Assembly: GCA_951812325.1 (NCBI GenBank)
Contig: OX638294.1
Span: 3,324,859-3,388,858, forward strand
Origin: an uncultured Thermoanaerobaculia bacterium
GTDB lineage: Bacteria > Acidobacteriota > Thermoanaerobaculia > Multivoradales > Multivoraceae
Direction: 5' to 3'
Length of the DNA stretch: 64,000 bases
Shown piece after piece: positions 45,205 to 54,312 of this stretch (its first letter is position 1; every line of letters starts with the position of its first letter). The position numbers and the translations under genes are program-made. The notes under the pieces are model-generated. The model saw only the letters and a program-made list of their open reading frames with translations, was not told the DNA's origin and searched no databases.

Positions 45205-46284
45205 TCAGAAGATCGCCAGTGCGTTGACCGGCGAGCCGGTTCCGGTTTCTACGGCCAGCGGCCCCGCCACGAGCAGGAACTCCCAGCGACCCAGCTCGGC
45301 CGCCGTCTCGGCGACGGCCTCGAGGTCCTGGTTGTCGAAGATGTCGATGCCCATCGCGACGATCGTCAGGACGTGAACCGGAAGGTCGACGCCCTCCACC
45401 AGCGAGGGAACGACGTCGAGCGCCGCATCGGAGCCGAGGAACGAGATGTCGCGGGAGCGAACCCACGGCATGGTCGAGGCGTGAAGGCCGGCCGCGTGCT
45501 GCGACACGGCCCAGGGCCCGAGCTCGGCTCGCCGCGCCCAGCGCCCGGTGCGGATGAAGACGGCGTCGCCGGCACGGACGCGGAGGCCGGCCATCTCCTC
45601 GAAGGCCTCGAGGTCCTCGGTGTAGATCGGCGTCCCCGGTTCCAGGTACGGCACGCCCTTGAGGCGCGGGATGTCGAACACGATGCCCCGCGTGACGATG
45701 CCGCCCCGGAGGTTGAAGATCGAAGACCGCGTACAGCCCTCCGCGGTCACCGTGTCCTGCGAGTAGCCGTTGTACATCTTCCCCTTGTAGAGGATGTGGC
45801 ACAGGGCGTCGATGTGGCTGTGCGAGTAGCCGTGGTAGCTGATCTCGTAGCGATCGCTGACGGCGCCGCGAAACGCCGGCTCCTCGTCGGGATCGGGGAG
45901 CCCCAGGATCGCGCGCTCGAACGGGAACGGCACGTCGACGGCTGTCTCGATGATCAGCGGATGGGCGAGCGAGACGGAGATGCCCTCCGTCGCCAGCGCC
46001 AGAGCCTCGAGGCGCTTCTCCGGGGTGATCAGGTTGGCCGTCCCCAATTGGTCGTCGTCGCCCCAGCGGCCCCAGTTGGAGAGTTCCTCCATCAGCCGCT
46101 CGACGTCGGCCTGGACGAGATCGCGCGATTCGGGCGAGTAGCTCGGAGCGGGTTCCGGCGAGGATGCCGCTGCTTGTGTGTCCGATGCCGGTTCGGTCTC
46201 CCCGTCCGGGGCGGTTGCACAGGCGCCAATCACGCCAATCAGCAGTGTGCATGCCATGCCGAGCCTCAGATGTGTGGCCTTCAT
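45205..46284 (-). CDS. Cyclase-family (kynurenine formamidase-like) lipoprotein
   Basis: 359 residues from ATG 46284, with GGAGGAG about 8 bases upstream. Signal with lipobox (LLIGVIGAC). Then the metal-dependent cyclase fold: SYHGYSHSHIDALCHILYKG carries the HxGTHxDxPxH-like metal motif (here HSHID.LCH), with VFDIPRLKGVPYL and FIRTGRWARR. The family (PF04199) includes arylformamidases and isatin hydrolases. The His/Asp metal ligands seem present. The exported form is common in environmental bacteria; the substrate is unknown. Confidence 0.85.
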   Translation of the reverse strand: MKATHLRLGMACTLLIGVIGACATAPDGETEPASDTQAAASSPEPAPSYSPESRDLVQADVERLMEELSNWGRWGDDDQLGTANLITPEKRLEALALATEGISVSLAHPLIIETAVDVPFPFERAILGLPDPDEEPAFRGAVSDRYEISYHGYSHSHIDALCHILYKGKMYNGYSQDTVTAEGCTRSSIFNLRGGIVTRGIVFDIPRLKGVPYLEPGTPIYTEDLEAFEEMAGLRVRAGDAVFIRTGRWARRAELGPWAVSQHAAGLHASTMPWVRSRDISFLGSDAALDVVPSLVEGVDLPVHVLTIVAMGIDIFDNQDLEAVAETAAELGRWEFLLVAGPLAVETGTGSPVNALAIF

Positions 46285-46399
46285 ACGCTCTCCTCCATGT
46301 TGCCGGACCTGTGGCCGATTCTGCCGCACCTGAGGGGTTGTACCGTCGTGATATGGCCATGCGCGTTCATCCGCAACTGTTGTAGTACGCCGCGGCGCG

Positions 46400-46504
46400 A
46401 TGAGTGAAGGCACAGCGGAGTTGCCGCGCCGCGCGAGCGTAGTCGTCATCGGCGGCGTGATCGGCTGCTCGGTCGCGTATCGCCTCGCGCGTTCCGGACG
46501 CTCC
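46400..46504 (+). pseudogene. N-terminal remnant of a DAO-type FAD oxidoreductase
   Basis: An ATG at 46400 opens 35 residues ending ASVVVIGGVIGCSVAYRLARSG, which matches the N-terminal FAD-binding strand and loop of sarcosine/dimethylglycine dehydrogenase-like proteins, normally VVVIGGGIIGCSVAYHLA. One residue of the glycine loop is missing, and homology stops at about 46504, so only the first tenth of such a gene is left, next to the rrf2 start. Confidence 0.6.
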
Positions 46505-46578
46505 GTTGGACAGTGCATCTGCGCCAGGCCGGCGACGTGGACTGCTACACTGTCGGATGGCAGCGAGTTTGCATTCCA

Positions 46579-47085
46579 ATGAAGATATCGACCAAGGGCG
46601 AGTACGGTATCCGCGCCATGCTGTACGTGGCGATGCACTCGGGCGCCGAGCCGGTGCCGAGCCACGAGATCGCGGTCAACCAGGGCATCCCTGAGCCGTA
46701 CCTCCGCCAGATCCTGGCGGCCCTTGCCCGTTTCCGGTTGATCCGCTCGAACCGGGGCCCCCAGGGCGGCCACCTGTTGGGGCGCCCGGCGGGTGAGATC
46801 TCCATGCACGACATCCTGGTCGCGTTGGAGGGGCACACGACATCGATCGACCACATCCTGGCTCAGCCCTGCACGATCGGTGTGGGGCCCCGGCACTGCG
46901 CGATCCGCGAGGTCTTCCTGACCGTGAAGGAGGCGGTCGAGAACATCCTCTGCAACCTGAGCCTTGCCGATCTGGCCGAGCGGCAGCAGGAAGTCTGCGA
47001 GTGCAAGATCGAGATCCCGCACGACCTGTCGCCGGAGCGCCTGCACGGTTCCCCGGGCCGGCCGCTGCAGGTGTTGAGCGACTGA
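46579..47085 (+). CDS. Rrf2-family transcriptional regulator
   Basis: 168 residues. Starts MKISTKGEYGIRAMLYVAMH, the Rrf2/IscR N-terminal signature, followed by a winged helix with PEPYLRQILAALARFRLIRSN and the wing GPQGGHLLGRP. Cys residues follow at about 95 and 104 (QPCTIGVGPRHC) and again later (VCECK), so it could bind an Fe-S cluster, though spacing differs from IscR. No isc/suf genes are adjacent. ATG 46579 is the first start before the signature. Confidence 0.88.
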   Translation: MKISTKGEYGIRAMLYVAMHSGAEPVPSHEIAVNQGIPEPYLRQILAALARFRLIRSNRGPQGGHLLGRPAGEISMHDILVALEGHTTSIDHILAQPCTIGVGPRHCAIREVFLTVKEAVENILCNLSLADLAERQQEVCECKIEIPHDLSPERLHGSPGRPLQVLSD

Positions 47086-47138
47086 CGGTCCGCCAACGTC
47101 CCGGTGGGCTTCGACCTCGGCCTGCAGTCGGGCCGGGA

Positions 47139-47657
47139 GTGTGGCGGCGTCGCCGCCGGGGCGGGCTTGCCTGCGCGCTGTTGCTGGCGCCGGCGCTGGT
47201 GTTCGCATGGTCGTGCGTCGTGCCGCCTGTGCCGCCGCCGGACGACGGGGAGCTCGAGGGTCTGACGGTCGAGCCGCCGCGCGATTCCGTGTTTCGGCCG
47301 GATGAGGATCAGCGGGAGCGCCGCGCGCCGGAGGCCCCGGTCGGTGGGCGCCTCCCGGGCGCGTTTCCGGAGGACTTCCCGCTCCCCGACGGGTCCACCG
47401 TCTTCGACTTCGGCGCACTCCAGCTGGAAGGTGAAGCCGACGAGCCCGTTGCGGTGGAGTTCGTGAGCCTGCGGCTGCCGCTGGGCGCCCCGGGCGCGCG
47501 GGAGTGGCTGCTGCGGGAGGCGCAGGCTGCGGGCTGGCGTGCCTCGCTGGGGGATGTCATGACGTTCCGGCAGAGTGACCGTTGGGTCCGGATCGCGATC
47601 GAACCGGGCAGGACGGCCGGCAGTTCGGCTGCCCGGTTCGAGTACCCCAGGCCCTGA
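47139..47657 (+). CDS. Small lipoprotein, function unknown
   Basis: About 172 residues from GTG 47139. Begins RRRRGGLACALLLAPALVFA followed by WSC, a lipoprotein signal. The mature part is Pro/Glu-rich, then a compact domain with PGAFPEDFPLPDGSTVFDFG, LQLEGEADEPVAVEFVSLRL and GAREWLLREAQAAGWRAS, reminiscent of domains that sense or bind, but I cannot name the family. Follows rrf2 by 53 bases. Confidence 0.6.
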   Translation: MWRRRRRGGLACALLLAPALVFAWSCVVPPVPPPDDGELEGLTVEPPRDSVFRPDEDQRERRAPEAPVGGRLPGAFPEDFPLPDGSTVFDFGALQLEGEADEPVAVEFVSLRLPLGAPGAREWLLREAQAAGWRASLGDVMTFRQSDRWVRIAIEPGRTAGSSAARFEYPRP

Positions 47658-48050
47658 GCCCCGGTGCGGCGCGGACTGCGGTAGCGCTTCTCGATTCGAA
47701 CCTCCGACGCGTCTGCCAACCAGCGGACAGGACCTGACCAGACCTGACTCAACAGGAAAGGCTATCCTTGTTCAAGGAGTCCGGCTGCAGCGCGTCCGAC
47801 CCCGGAATGGCGCTTGAGTAGCGCCAGAACACCCTGCGCGCCGCCTGGCGCCGACCCCGGAGCCGACCCCGGAATGGGCGGGCAGCCGACCCATCTCGGT
47901 GATAGAGTCCGCGGATTCCGCTTGAGTCTTCTCGCGCTGCCGCGGGGCCGTCGTTGGTAGTTGGCATCGTTGTTGGCAATTGGCATTGCGTGCGTGGAGG
48001 GCCGTTTGGCCGGGAGTACGGATCAGGTGACCGGAAAGGCGGTTCCGTTG
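47658..48050. other. Spacer with CCGACCCCGGA repeats
   Basis: Between the lipoprotein stop and the ispH-like frame. Apart from the repeats at 47796-47878 nothing could be identified; the frame upstream of 48051 is open but has no family resemblance. Confidence 0.5.
47796..47878. repeat. CCGACCCCGGAATGG short repeats
   Basis: CCGACCCCGGAATGG at 47796-47810 and 47863-47877, with a truncated CCGACCCCGGA at 47851. Spacing is 67 and 55 bases, unlike the 72-77 series. Confidence 0.7.
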
Positions 48051-48230
48051 ATGTTCAAGCGCGCCGGGAAACACGGCTTCTGCGCCGGCGCCATCGTGTT
48101 CTCGGCCCACGGCGTTCCGCCGTCGTTTCATCGGCGGGCGCTCGAGCAAGGCCTCGTCGAGGACGCGATTCGGTTGCTGGCGCCGGCGCCGGCTTCCGGG
48201 CCCTTCGCCGTCCCGGAGGCCGCGCCTTGA
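48051..48230 (+). pseudogene. Internally deleted ispH-like fragment before purD
   Basis: From ATG 48051 the frame gives KRAGKHGFCAG, like the first Fe-S Cys segment of IspH (RGFCAGV), and directly continues IVFSAHGVPPSFHRRALEQG, which matches the segment about 60 residues further on in IspH (VFSAHGVSPAV). The intervening helices and all later Cys are missing, so the product cannot be a working reductase. The frame ends at TGA 48228-48230, overlapping the purD TTG. dxr in this window implies a functional ispH elsewhere. Confidence 0.45.
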
Positions 48231-49513
48231 GGGTCCTGGTCATCGGCAACGGTGGCCGCGAACACGCGATCTGCTGGCTCATCCGAGAGCGGGCGCCGGC
48301 GGCGGAGCTCTACTGCGCGCCGGGAAGTCCGGGTACGGGGGAGTGCGCCGAGAGTGTTGCGATCGATGTCTCGGACATCGAGGGCCTGCGCCGGTTCGCG
48401 GCCGGGCGCGGCATCGACCTCACGGTGGTCGGTCCCGAGCTGCCGCTTTCTCTGGGCATCGTGGACGCGTTTCGCGAGCGCGGGCTGCGCATCTTCGGCC
48501 CTTCCCGGGCCGCCGCCCGGCTGGAGAGTTCCAAGGTGTTCGCGAAGGAGTTCATGCAGCGGCACGGCGTGCCGACATCCGAGTTCGTGGTCGCAGGCGA
48601 CCGGGACACTGCGCGCCGGGCGGCGGCACGATTCGGACTCCCGGCCGTGCTCAAGGCCGACGGCCTCGCCGCCGGCAAGGGCGTGCTGATCGTGTCCTCG
48701 CCGGAGGAGCTCGAGGCCGCCCTGGACATCTTCTTCGTCGATCGTCGTTTCGGCGCTGCCGGCGCCCGGGTTCTGATCGAGCCCTTCGTGCTCGGCGAGG
48801 AGGTCTCCTTCATCGGGTTGTGTGACGGCCGGCGGGTGCTGCCGCTTGCGACCTCCAAGGACTACAAGCGGATCGGCGACGACGACACCGGTCCGAACAC
48901 CGGCGGCATGGGCGCCCACAGTCCGGCGGGGATCGTGACCCGAGAACAGGTCAAGGCGATCATGACCGACGTGATGGAGCGCACCGTGGCCGGCATGGCC
49001 GCGGACGGTACGCCCTTCTCCGGCGTGCTCTACGCGGGTCTGATGATGACTCCGGACGGCCCCCGCGTGCTCGAGTTCAACGTCCGGCTCGGCGATCCCG
49101 AGGCCCAGGCGCTGCTGCTGAGGCTGGAGGAGGATCCGGTCGACCTGTTCGCGGCCGGCGCCGACGGCGATTTCGGACGCTCGACGCTCGCCTTCCGCCC
49201 CGGCGCCTCGGCATGCCTGGTGTTGGCCAACCGGGGCTATCCGGGCAGGGCGGCGTCGGGAGACCCGATCGAAGGGATCGAAGAGGCGCGAGAGCATGAA
49301 GGCGTGGTCGTGTTCCACGCCGGCGCCGGCCGCCGGGACGGCCAGGTCATCGCCGCGGGCGGCCGGGTGCTGAACGTCTGTGCGGTGGGCGGGGATCTGA
49401 GCCAGGCGCTGGCGCGTGCCTACGGGGCGGCGGCCAGGATTCACTGGCCGGCCAGGGCGATGCGTTCGGATATCGGCCGGCGGGTGCTGGAAACCGGGGA
49501 GGTCCTGCTGTGA
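48227..49513 (+). CDS. purD: Phosphoribosylamine-glycine ligase
   Basis: 428 residues; GAR synthetase of purine synthesis. Seen: RVLVIGNGGREHAICW, VVGPELPLSLGIVD, GPSRAAARLESSKVFAKEFM, LKADGLAAGKGVLIV (ATP-grasp), DYKRIGDDDTGPNTGGMGAHSP and VLEFNVRLGDPEAQ. TTG 48227 is chosen because GGAGG lies about 8 bases upstream and it overlaps the preceding TGA as TTGA. It ends overlapping ricT as GTGA. Confidence 0.96.
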   Translation: MRVLVIGNGGREHAICWLIRERAPAAELYCAPGSPGTGECAESVAIDVSDIEGLRRFAAGRGIDLTVVGPELPLSLGIVDAFRERGLRIFGPSRAAARLESSKVFAKEFMQRHGVPTSEFVVAGDRDTARRAAARFGLPAVLKADGLAAGKGVLIVSSPEELEAALDIFFVDRRFGAAGARVLIEPFVLGEEVSFIGLCDGRRVLPLATSKDYKRIGDDDTGPNTGGMGAHSPAGIVTREQVKAIMTDVMERTVAGMAADGTPFSGVLYAGLMMTPDGPRVLEFNVRLGDPEAQALLLRLEEDPVDLFAAGADGDFGRSTLAFRPGASACLVLANRGYPGRAASGDPIEGIEEAREHEGVVVFHAGAGRRDGQVIAAGGRVLNVCAVGGDLSQALARAYGAAARIHWPARAMRSDIGRRVLETGEVLL

Positions 49514-50265
49514 GTTGCGGGGGGTGCAGGTTCGGCGGTCAATCAACCGCGGTGGAGGACACGTTCGTCGGTGTGCGGTTCGCCGAGGAGACGAACCTCA
49601 CCCTGTGTCGTACGGGGGGCGAGTTGCTGGCCCGCGGCGACGCGGTGATCGTCTCGATGAAGCCGGGGCCCGCCTATGGCCTGGTCGAGAAATCGCCCAT
49701 GCCGGTGTTCAAGCCGTGCCAGAAGTCGAGTGCCCGCTCTCTGATCCGTCGGGCTGACGATGCGGACCGTGCGGCGAGAGAGCGGCAACTGACGAACCAG
49801 GTGCGCGGCAGGACGTTCTGCCGCGCGAGGGTGGAGGCGCTCGGTCTGGAGATGAAGGTGTCACGGGTCGACTTCAGTCTGGACGGCCGCCACGCGACGT
49901 TCTACTTCACCGCCGAACGGCGGGTCGACTTCCGGCAGTTGCTGCGAGACCTGAAGGCCCGCTTCAAGTCTCAGGTGCGGCTGGTTCATGTCGGGCCGCG
50001 CGACGAGGCGGGGCTGCTTGGCGGCATCGGCATCTGTGGTCGGACCCTGTGTTGCTCCACGTGGCTCGACGATTTCCGGCCCATCTCGATCCAGATGGCC
50101 AAACGACAGGGCCTGAGTCTCAACCCGTCCAGGATCTCCGGTCAGTGCGGCCGGCTTCTCTGCTGTCTCGCGTACGAGGACGACAACTATCGACGCCGCG
50201 GTCGGCGGAAGAAGAGGTCGCGGTCGGGCGGCCGCGACGGCGGCGCCCTGCCCGTGCTCAGCTGA
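49510..50265 (+). CDS. RicT/PSP1-family protein
   Basis: 251 residues. Starts MSCGGCRFG, then VGVRFAEETNL; the PSP1 core follows: FYFTAERRVDFRQLLRDLKA, then GGIGICGRTLCCSTWL and SGQCGRLLCCLAYE, the Cys-rich signature of the family. In Bacillus, RicT (YaaT) joins RicA and RicF in an Fe-S complex that affects RNA processing. GTG 49510 overlaps the purD stop as GTGA. The basic C-terminal tail (RRGRRKKRSRSGGRD) may bind nucleic acid. Confidence 0.9.
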   Translation: MSCGGCRFGGQSTAVEDTFVGVRFAEETNLTLCRTGGELLARGDAVIVSMKPGPAYGLVEKSPMPVFKPCQKSSARSLIRRADDADRAARERQLTNQVRGRTFCRARVEALGLEMKVSRVDFSLDGRHATFYFTAERRVDFRQLLRDLKARFKSQVRLVHVGPRDEAGLLGGIGICGRTLCCSTWLDDFRPISIQMAKRQGLSLNPSRISGQCGRLLCCLAYEDDNYRRRGRRKKRSRSGGRDGGALPVLS

Positions 50266-50363
50266 CCGGCCAGGGCGGACCCGCACAGCGGACCGACACA
50301 GCGGAAACTCGCCGGCGGAAACTCGCCGCCTGTTCCCTGCCCGACAGCGCTGCGACAACCCTG

Positions 50364-51803
50364 CTACGAGGCTCCGCGTCGGCTGAGCACTGCGGGGATC
50401 GTCTTCAGCATGATCCTGAAGTCGAGCGTCGGCGACCATGTGTCGATGTACTCCAGGTCGAGTTCCATCCAACGGTCGAAGTCCAGATCGCTGCGGCCGC
50501 TGACCTGCCAGAGACACGTGATGCCGGGTTTCATCGACAGGCGGCGCCGCTGCCGTCTCGTGTACGGCTCCTTCTCCTCCAGAGGTCTGGGGCCGACCAG
50601 GCTCATGTCGCCTCGCACCACGTTCCAGAACTGCGGGAGTTCGTCGAGGCTGAACCTGCGCAGGTAGTGCCCCAGGGGCGTGATCCGCGGATCGCCGTCC
50701 ATCTTGAAGGCCGGGCCGCTCATCGTGTTCAGGTGCTTCAGCTCGGCCAGCCTGGCGTCGGCATCGGCGACCATCGTGCGGAGCTTGTACATCGTGAAGC
50801 AGCGGCCGTTCAGGCCGCAACGTGTCTGTCGGTAGAGGACGGAGCCGGAGGACGTGACCTTGATGAGAAGCGCCAGCACGAGGATCGCGGGCAGGCTGAT
50901 GGTCAGCAGCACGACGCCGATGCAGATGTCGTAGAAACGCTTGAACAGCAGCAGCGGAAGGCTGGACGGCGCCGGCGACAGGGTGAGAAGGGGCCGGCCG
51001 GCAAGGGAGTCGAGCTGTACCCGGCTGTGGGCCGGCGGCAGCAGATCGAGCGCGATGCGCGTCCGGATGCCCTGTTCCTGGAGTGCTTCGAAGATCGCCC
51101 GCAGGGCGGGCAGCTCATTGGGGGTGACGGCGAAGAACACGTCGTCGACGACGTGCTCGGAGACGACGCGCAGGATGTCGTCGACGCCGCCCCGGACCGG
51201 TTGCGCGCCCTGGGCGGATCGGCTCCCGTCGGTGTGGATCAGGCCGACGATCCGGAGACCCCAGTAGGCGTGGTCCTCGATCGACCGGGCGAGCTGCCGG
51301 GCGGCTTCCGGCGTGCCGGCGATCAGCACGGCCCGCTGGTTCAGCCCCTTCTGCCGCAGGTTGCGAGCGAGCAGGCGCAGCGTGATCGTCTCGGCCGGCA
51401 ACAACACGGAGGACAGGCCGGAGAAGAGAAGCACCCACGTCCGGCTGACGCGGTCCTCCAGGAGCAGCTGGTCCAGTTGGAGGACGAAGACGGCGAACAC
51501 CATCAGGAGCGTCGCGGCCGCGGCGACCTTGAGGATCGCCGTCCCTTCGGTTCTGAGGTTCGCCGTGCGGTGGGACCGGTACCGGCCGGCGGCGACCAGG
51601 GGAGCCATCCAGGCCAGCAGCGCCACGGGGAGCAGAGGCAGATGGTCGCTCAGCGGATAGAGGGGCCGCGGAAAGAGGTCCGGCAGCACCCGCGGGAACA
51701 GTTCGCTGCGGATCGCGTAGGCGAGAAGGAACGCCGCCGCGACCAGGGAGAGATCAAGCGCCAGAACCAGGCCGGCTTGCAGTCGAATGCGCTGTTTCAA
51801 CAT
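50364..51803 (-). CDS. WcaJ-like undecaprenyl-phosphate sugar phosphotransferase
   Basis: 479 residues. Four N-terminal membrane helices, a CoA-binding-like middle domain (VLIAGTPEAARQLARSI), a fifth membrane segment (ICIGVVLLTISLPAILVLAL), and the catalytic PF02397 domain: GSVLYRQTRCGLNGRCFTMY, KLRTM, PLGHYLRRFSLDELPQFWNV and GDMSLVGPRPL. Such enzymes load the first sugar phosphate onto undecaprenyl phosphate to start a repeat unit. It is the last gene of the minus-strand polysaccharide cluster. Confidence 0.93.
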   Translation of the reverse strand: MLKQRIRLQAGLVLALDLSLVAAAFLLAYAIRSELFPRVLPDLFPRPLYPLSDHLPLLPVALLAWMAPLVAAGRYRSHRTANLRTEGTAILKVAAAATLLMVFAVFVLQLDQLLLEDRVSRTWVLLFSGLSSVLLPAETITLRLLARNLRQKGLNQRAVLIAGTPEAARQLARSIEDHAYWGLRIVGLIHTDGSRSAQGAQPVRGGVDDILRVVSEHVVDDVFFAVTPNELPALRAIFEALQEQGIRTRIALDLLPPAHSRVQLDSLAGRPLLTLSPAPSSLPLLLFKRFYDICIGVVLLTISLPAILVLALLIKVTSSGSVLYRQTRCGLNGRCFTMYKLRTMVADADARLAELKHLNTMSGPAFKMDGDPRITPLGHYLRRFSLDELPQFWNVVRGDMSLVGPRPLEEKEPYTRRQRRRLSMKPGITCLWQVSGRSDLDFDRWMELDLEYIDTWSPTLDFRIMLKTIPAVLSRRGAS

Positions 51804-51826
51804 GGGTTATCGACGCCCGGCTGAGT

Positions 51827-54001
51827 CTAGCCGCCCGACCGCGGCCCGGAACGCCTGTCGCACAGGCGACGAAACAGCTCCTCGTACTGGTCCGTGACCC
51901 GGTCCCAGTTGTACTCGGACGCCGCCCGTCTGGCCGCTCGCTCGCCCAGGAGACGGGCCCGCGGCGGGTCGCCGGCGGCCTGCTCGAATGCTGCGGTCAG
52001 CGAGGCCTGATCCCGAACGTCGAAGTAGATGGCGGTGTCGGCCGCGGTTTCGCGGTTGGCCGGTTCGTCGTTGACCAGCACGCAATTGCCGTAGCCCATC
52101 GCTTCGACCAGCGCCGGATGGGTGCCGCCGACTTCGGTGGCGTGCACGGTCGCGAGCGCCGACGACAGCAGGCCCCGGTAACGGTCGGCGTACACGGCGC
52201 CGGGGAAGCGCACCCGCGGATCGGCGGTCCGTTTCATTTCCGCGATGAAATCGGAGGCATAGGGTGCGTCGCCAACCATGACCAGGGGCAGGTCGCCGCC
52301 AACCCGGGCGTAGGCCGCGACCACGCGGTGCGGGTTGTTCTCCGGTTCGAAGCGGCTGACGTAGAGAAAGTAGCGCCGGGGTTCGAGGCCCAGCTCGTTC
52401 AGGATCGGGTGGGAGACGATGGGCTGCGGCTCGACGCCGTAACGGATCATCGTCGTCTCGCGGCCGTAGCGGTTCCGGTAGTGCCCGGCGATCACGTCGG
52501 CGTCGCTGACCGTCACGCCGGGCAGCAGGCACGCCAGGCGTTCGGAGACCGCGTACACGAGGCGGCCGGGCCAGCCCCACTTCGCTCTTCGCTTCTCGAT
52601 GCCGTCCACATGGAGTGCGGTGCGGATGCGCCGGGGCCACAGCAGCGGCAGGAAGACGGCGTTCGCGCCATTGACGACCAGGGCGGCTCGGGCGCCGCGG
52701 GCGCGGAAGATCGCATGGAGACAGGAGAGCAGGGTGTGCACGGGCGTGTCTGCGTACTTCGTGCGCAGCGTCGGCAGGACGACCAGGTCGACGCCGCGGT
52801 GGGAGCGGAGCCGCCGGTCGACGTAGTGGGATCGGCAGTACACGGTGACCGGCCAGCCGCGTTCCGCCAGCCGCGGCGCCAGCGCCTCGATCATCGTTTC
52901 GTAGCCGCTGTAGGCCGCAGGAATGCCGCGGCTGCCGAGGATCAGGACCCTCGGTCGTTCGGGGTCGAGCGGCAGGGACTCCCTCCCGAACCACCTGGCG
53001 GTCTTGCGGGGCGGCACGCTGCGGCGGGCGCGGATCAGGCGCCGCCGTTCGAGGATCCGGCGGCGGTTGCGCCACAGCCAGGCACAGGCGGCCAGCGACG
53101 AGGGCTCTCGCAGCAGCACGTAGCCGAGGATGCCGAGTTCCCGGATCGAGGTCGCGAGCAACGTGCGCGGGGCGTCGGCCAGGGTGCGGTGGTAGATCTG
53201 CAGCAGGTAGCGGTTCTTGAGCGAGTGGAAGTTGATGTCCCGCGACATCTGGCGGCGTCGCCGGGGCAGGTTGACGCGGCCGTGCAGCGCGCAGGCCCGG
53301 GGTTCGTAGAGCACCTCCCAGCCTCGTTGACGCAGCCGGAAGCAGAGTTCCGCGTCCTCGCGGTAGGAGTGGAAGTCGTCGTCGATGACACGGCCGTCGA
53401 TTGCTGCGTCTTTGAGGGCGGCGCTCAGGAACAGCGTCGCGGCGCCGGTGCCGCCGAATACCCGCTCGGTCGCCGGATACTGCCCGTGATCCGCCTGGTC
53501 GGCGCCGCGGTCGACGTGGCGCCAGCTTCGCGTGAGCGCCATGCCGCAGGCGTCGATCGTCTCGTTCGTCTCCGCCCTCAGCAACCTCCCCGTCACCGCG
53601 CCCACCGGGCGCTTCTCGCTCGTGAACCGGCGGAGGCTCTCGATCAGGCGCATCGCGTAGTCGGGCGCGGGCCAGGCGTCCGCGTTCAGGCTGAGCACCC
53701 ACTCGGGGTGGGGGTCGCTCGCGAACGCGCTCTCAAGCGCCCGGTTCAGGCCGCCGGCGAAGCCGGTGTTCCTGCCCTGAGCGATCACCTCTACCGGGAA
53801 GGCGGCCGCCCCGACCTGCTCGCGCAGGAACTCCTCCGTGCCGTCGGCGCTCGCGTTGTCGACCACGATCAGCCGGAACGCGGGACCCTCAAGCCCCGCG
53901 AGCGCCTCGAAGAAGCGCGGCAGGTTCGCCGCGTCGTTCCAGGTGACGGTGCAGATCGCGACCTTGACACCGCGAGGCTCCACACCGGGACTTCCCGCCA
54001 T
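51827..54001 (-). CDS. Fused GT2-GT4 glycosyltransferase
   Basis: About 724 residues joining two glycosyltransferases. Residues 10-310: GT-A fold with AICTVTWNDAANLPRFF, VVDNASADGTEEF, VLSLNADAWPAPDY (DxD-like) and DDDFHSYREDAELCFRLRQR. Residues 370-720: GT-B GT4 fold with RVLILGSRGIPAAYSGYETM (DUF1972-like start), LHVDGIEKRRAKWG, YFLYVSRFEPENNPHRVV, LVMVGDAPYASDF and EVGGTHPALVEAMGYGNCV. The two halves are often separate neighbouring genes in rhamnan-type clusters, so a fusion could add two sugars in turn. ATG 54001 is chosen; longer versions run into the transposase remnant. Confidence 0.88.
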   Translation of the reverse strand: MAGSPGVEPRGVKVAICTVTWNDAANLPRFFEALAGLEGPAFRLIVVDNASADGTEEFLREQVGAAAFPVEVIAQGRNTGFAGGLNRALESAFASDPHPEWVLSLNADAWPAPDYAMRLIESLRRFTSEKRPVGAVTGRLLRAETNETIDACGMALTRSWRHVDRGADQADHGQYPATERVFGGTGAATLFLSAALKDAAIDGRVIDDDFHSYREDAELCFRLRQRGWEVLYEPRACALHGRVNLPRRRRQMSRDINFHSLKNRYLLQIYHRTLADAPRTLLATSIRELGILGYVLLREPSSLAACAWLWRNRRRILERRRLIRARRSVPPRKTARWFGRESLPLDPERPRVLILGSRGIPAAYSGYETMIEALAPRLAERGWPVTVYCRSHYVDRRLRSHRGVDLVVLPTLRTKYADTPVHTLLSCLHAIFRARGARAALVVNGANAVFLPLLWPRRIRTALHVDGIEKRRAKWGWPGRLVYAVSERLACLLPGVTVSDADVIAGHYRNRYGRETTMIRYGVEPQPIVSHPILNELGLEPRRYFLYVSRFEPENNPHRVVAAYARVGGDLPLVMVGDAPYASDFIAEMKRTADPRVRFPGAVYADRYRGLLSSALATVHATEVGGTHPALVEAMGYGNCVLVNDEPANRETAADTAIYFDVRDQASLTAAFEQAAGDPPRARLLGERAARRAASEYNWDRVTDQYEELFRRLCDRRSGPRSGG

Positions 54002-54072
54002 TGTGCAAGTGGTGTGAGCAGCGTGTTGGTGTGCGGTTGTTCTGTCTCGGGGTGTCACGTCAGGTCGGCAGT

Positions 54073-54312
54073 TCAGGGTGCTTCCAGCAGCAGTCGAGAT
54101 CGGGCGGAGGCTCGATGCGGGTCGAAGAGTCTTCGGTCCCTAAGCATGGCGCAGGCGACGTGGATGAGGCGATCGGAGACCTGTCTGAGGGCTCGTCCGT
54201 AGCGGTGTCCCCTTGGTTTGCACTTGGTCTTGGTGATGGCGTCGCGTTGGGCTGCGACGCCTGCCCAGTGGTGTGCGGCATCGGCGAGGCGCTTTTTCTT
54301 GGAACTCACCGC
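54073..54312 (-). pseudogene. Transposase C-terminal remnant
   Basis: In one minus-strand frame the last 60 residues read KPRGHRYGRALRQVSDRLIH then VACAMLRDRRLFDPHR, matching the C-terminal (G)RALRxVxDRLLxVxxAMLR pattern seen in IS110/IS116-like transposases. No catalytic DEDD region and no ends are visible, and the frame upstream runs into a glycosyltransferase gene. It is an eroded IS tail between two polysaccharide genes. Confidence 0.55.

Noticed and set aside
45140-46360. Long frames antisense or shifted to the cyclase gene
   Set aside because: Arg/Pro/Gly-rich composition typical of out-of-frame GC-rich DNA; the cyclase frame has signal peptide, SD and family motifs.
47796-47878. CCGACCCCGGAATGG repeats as part of the 72-77 series
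   Set aside because: Spacing is 67 and 55 bases and the unit is short, so it does not fit the pattern.
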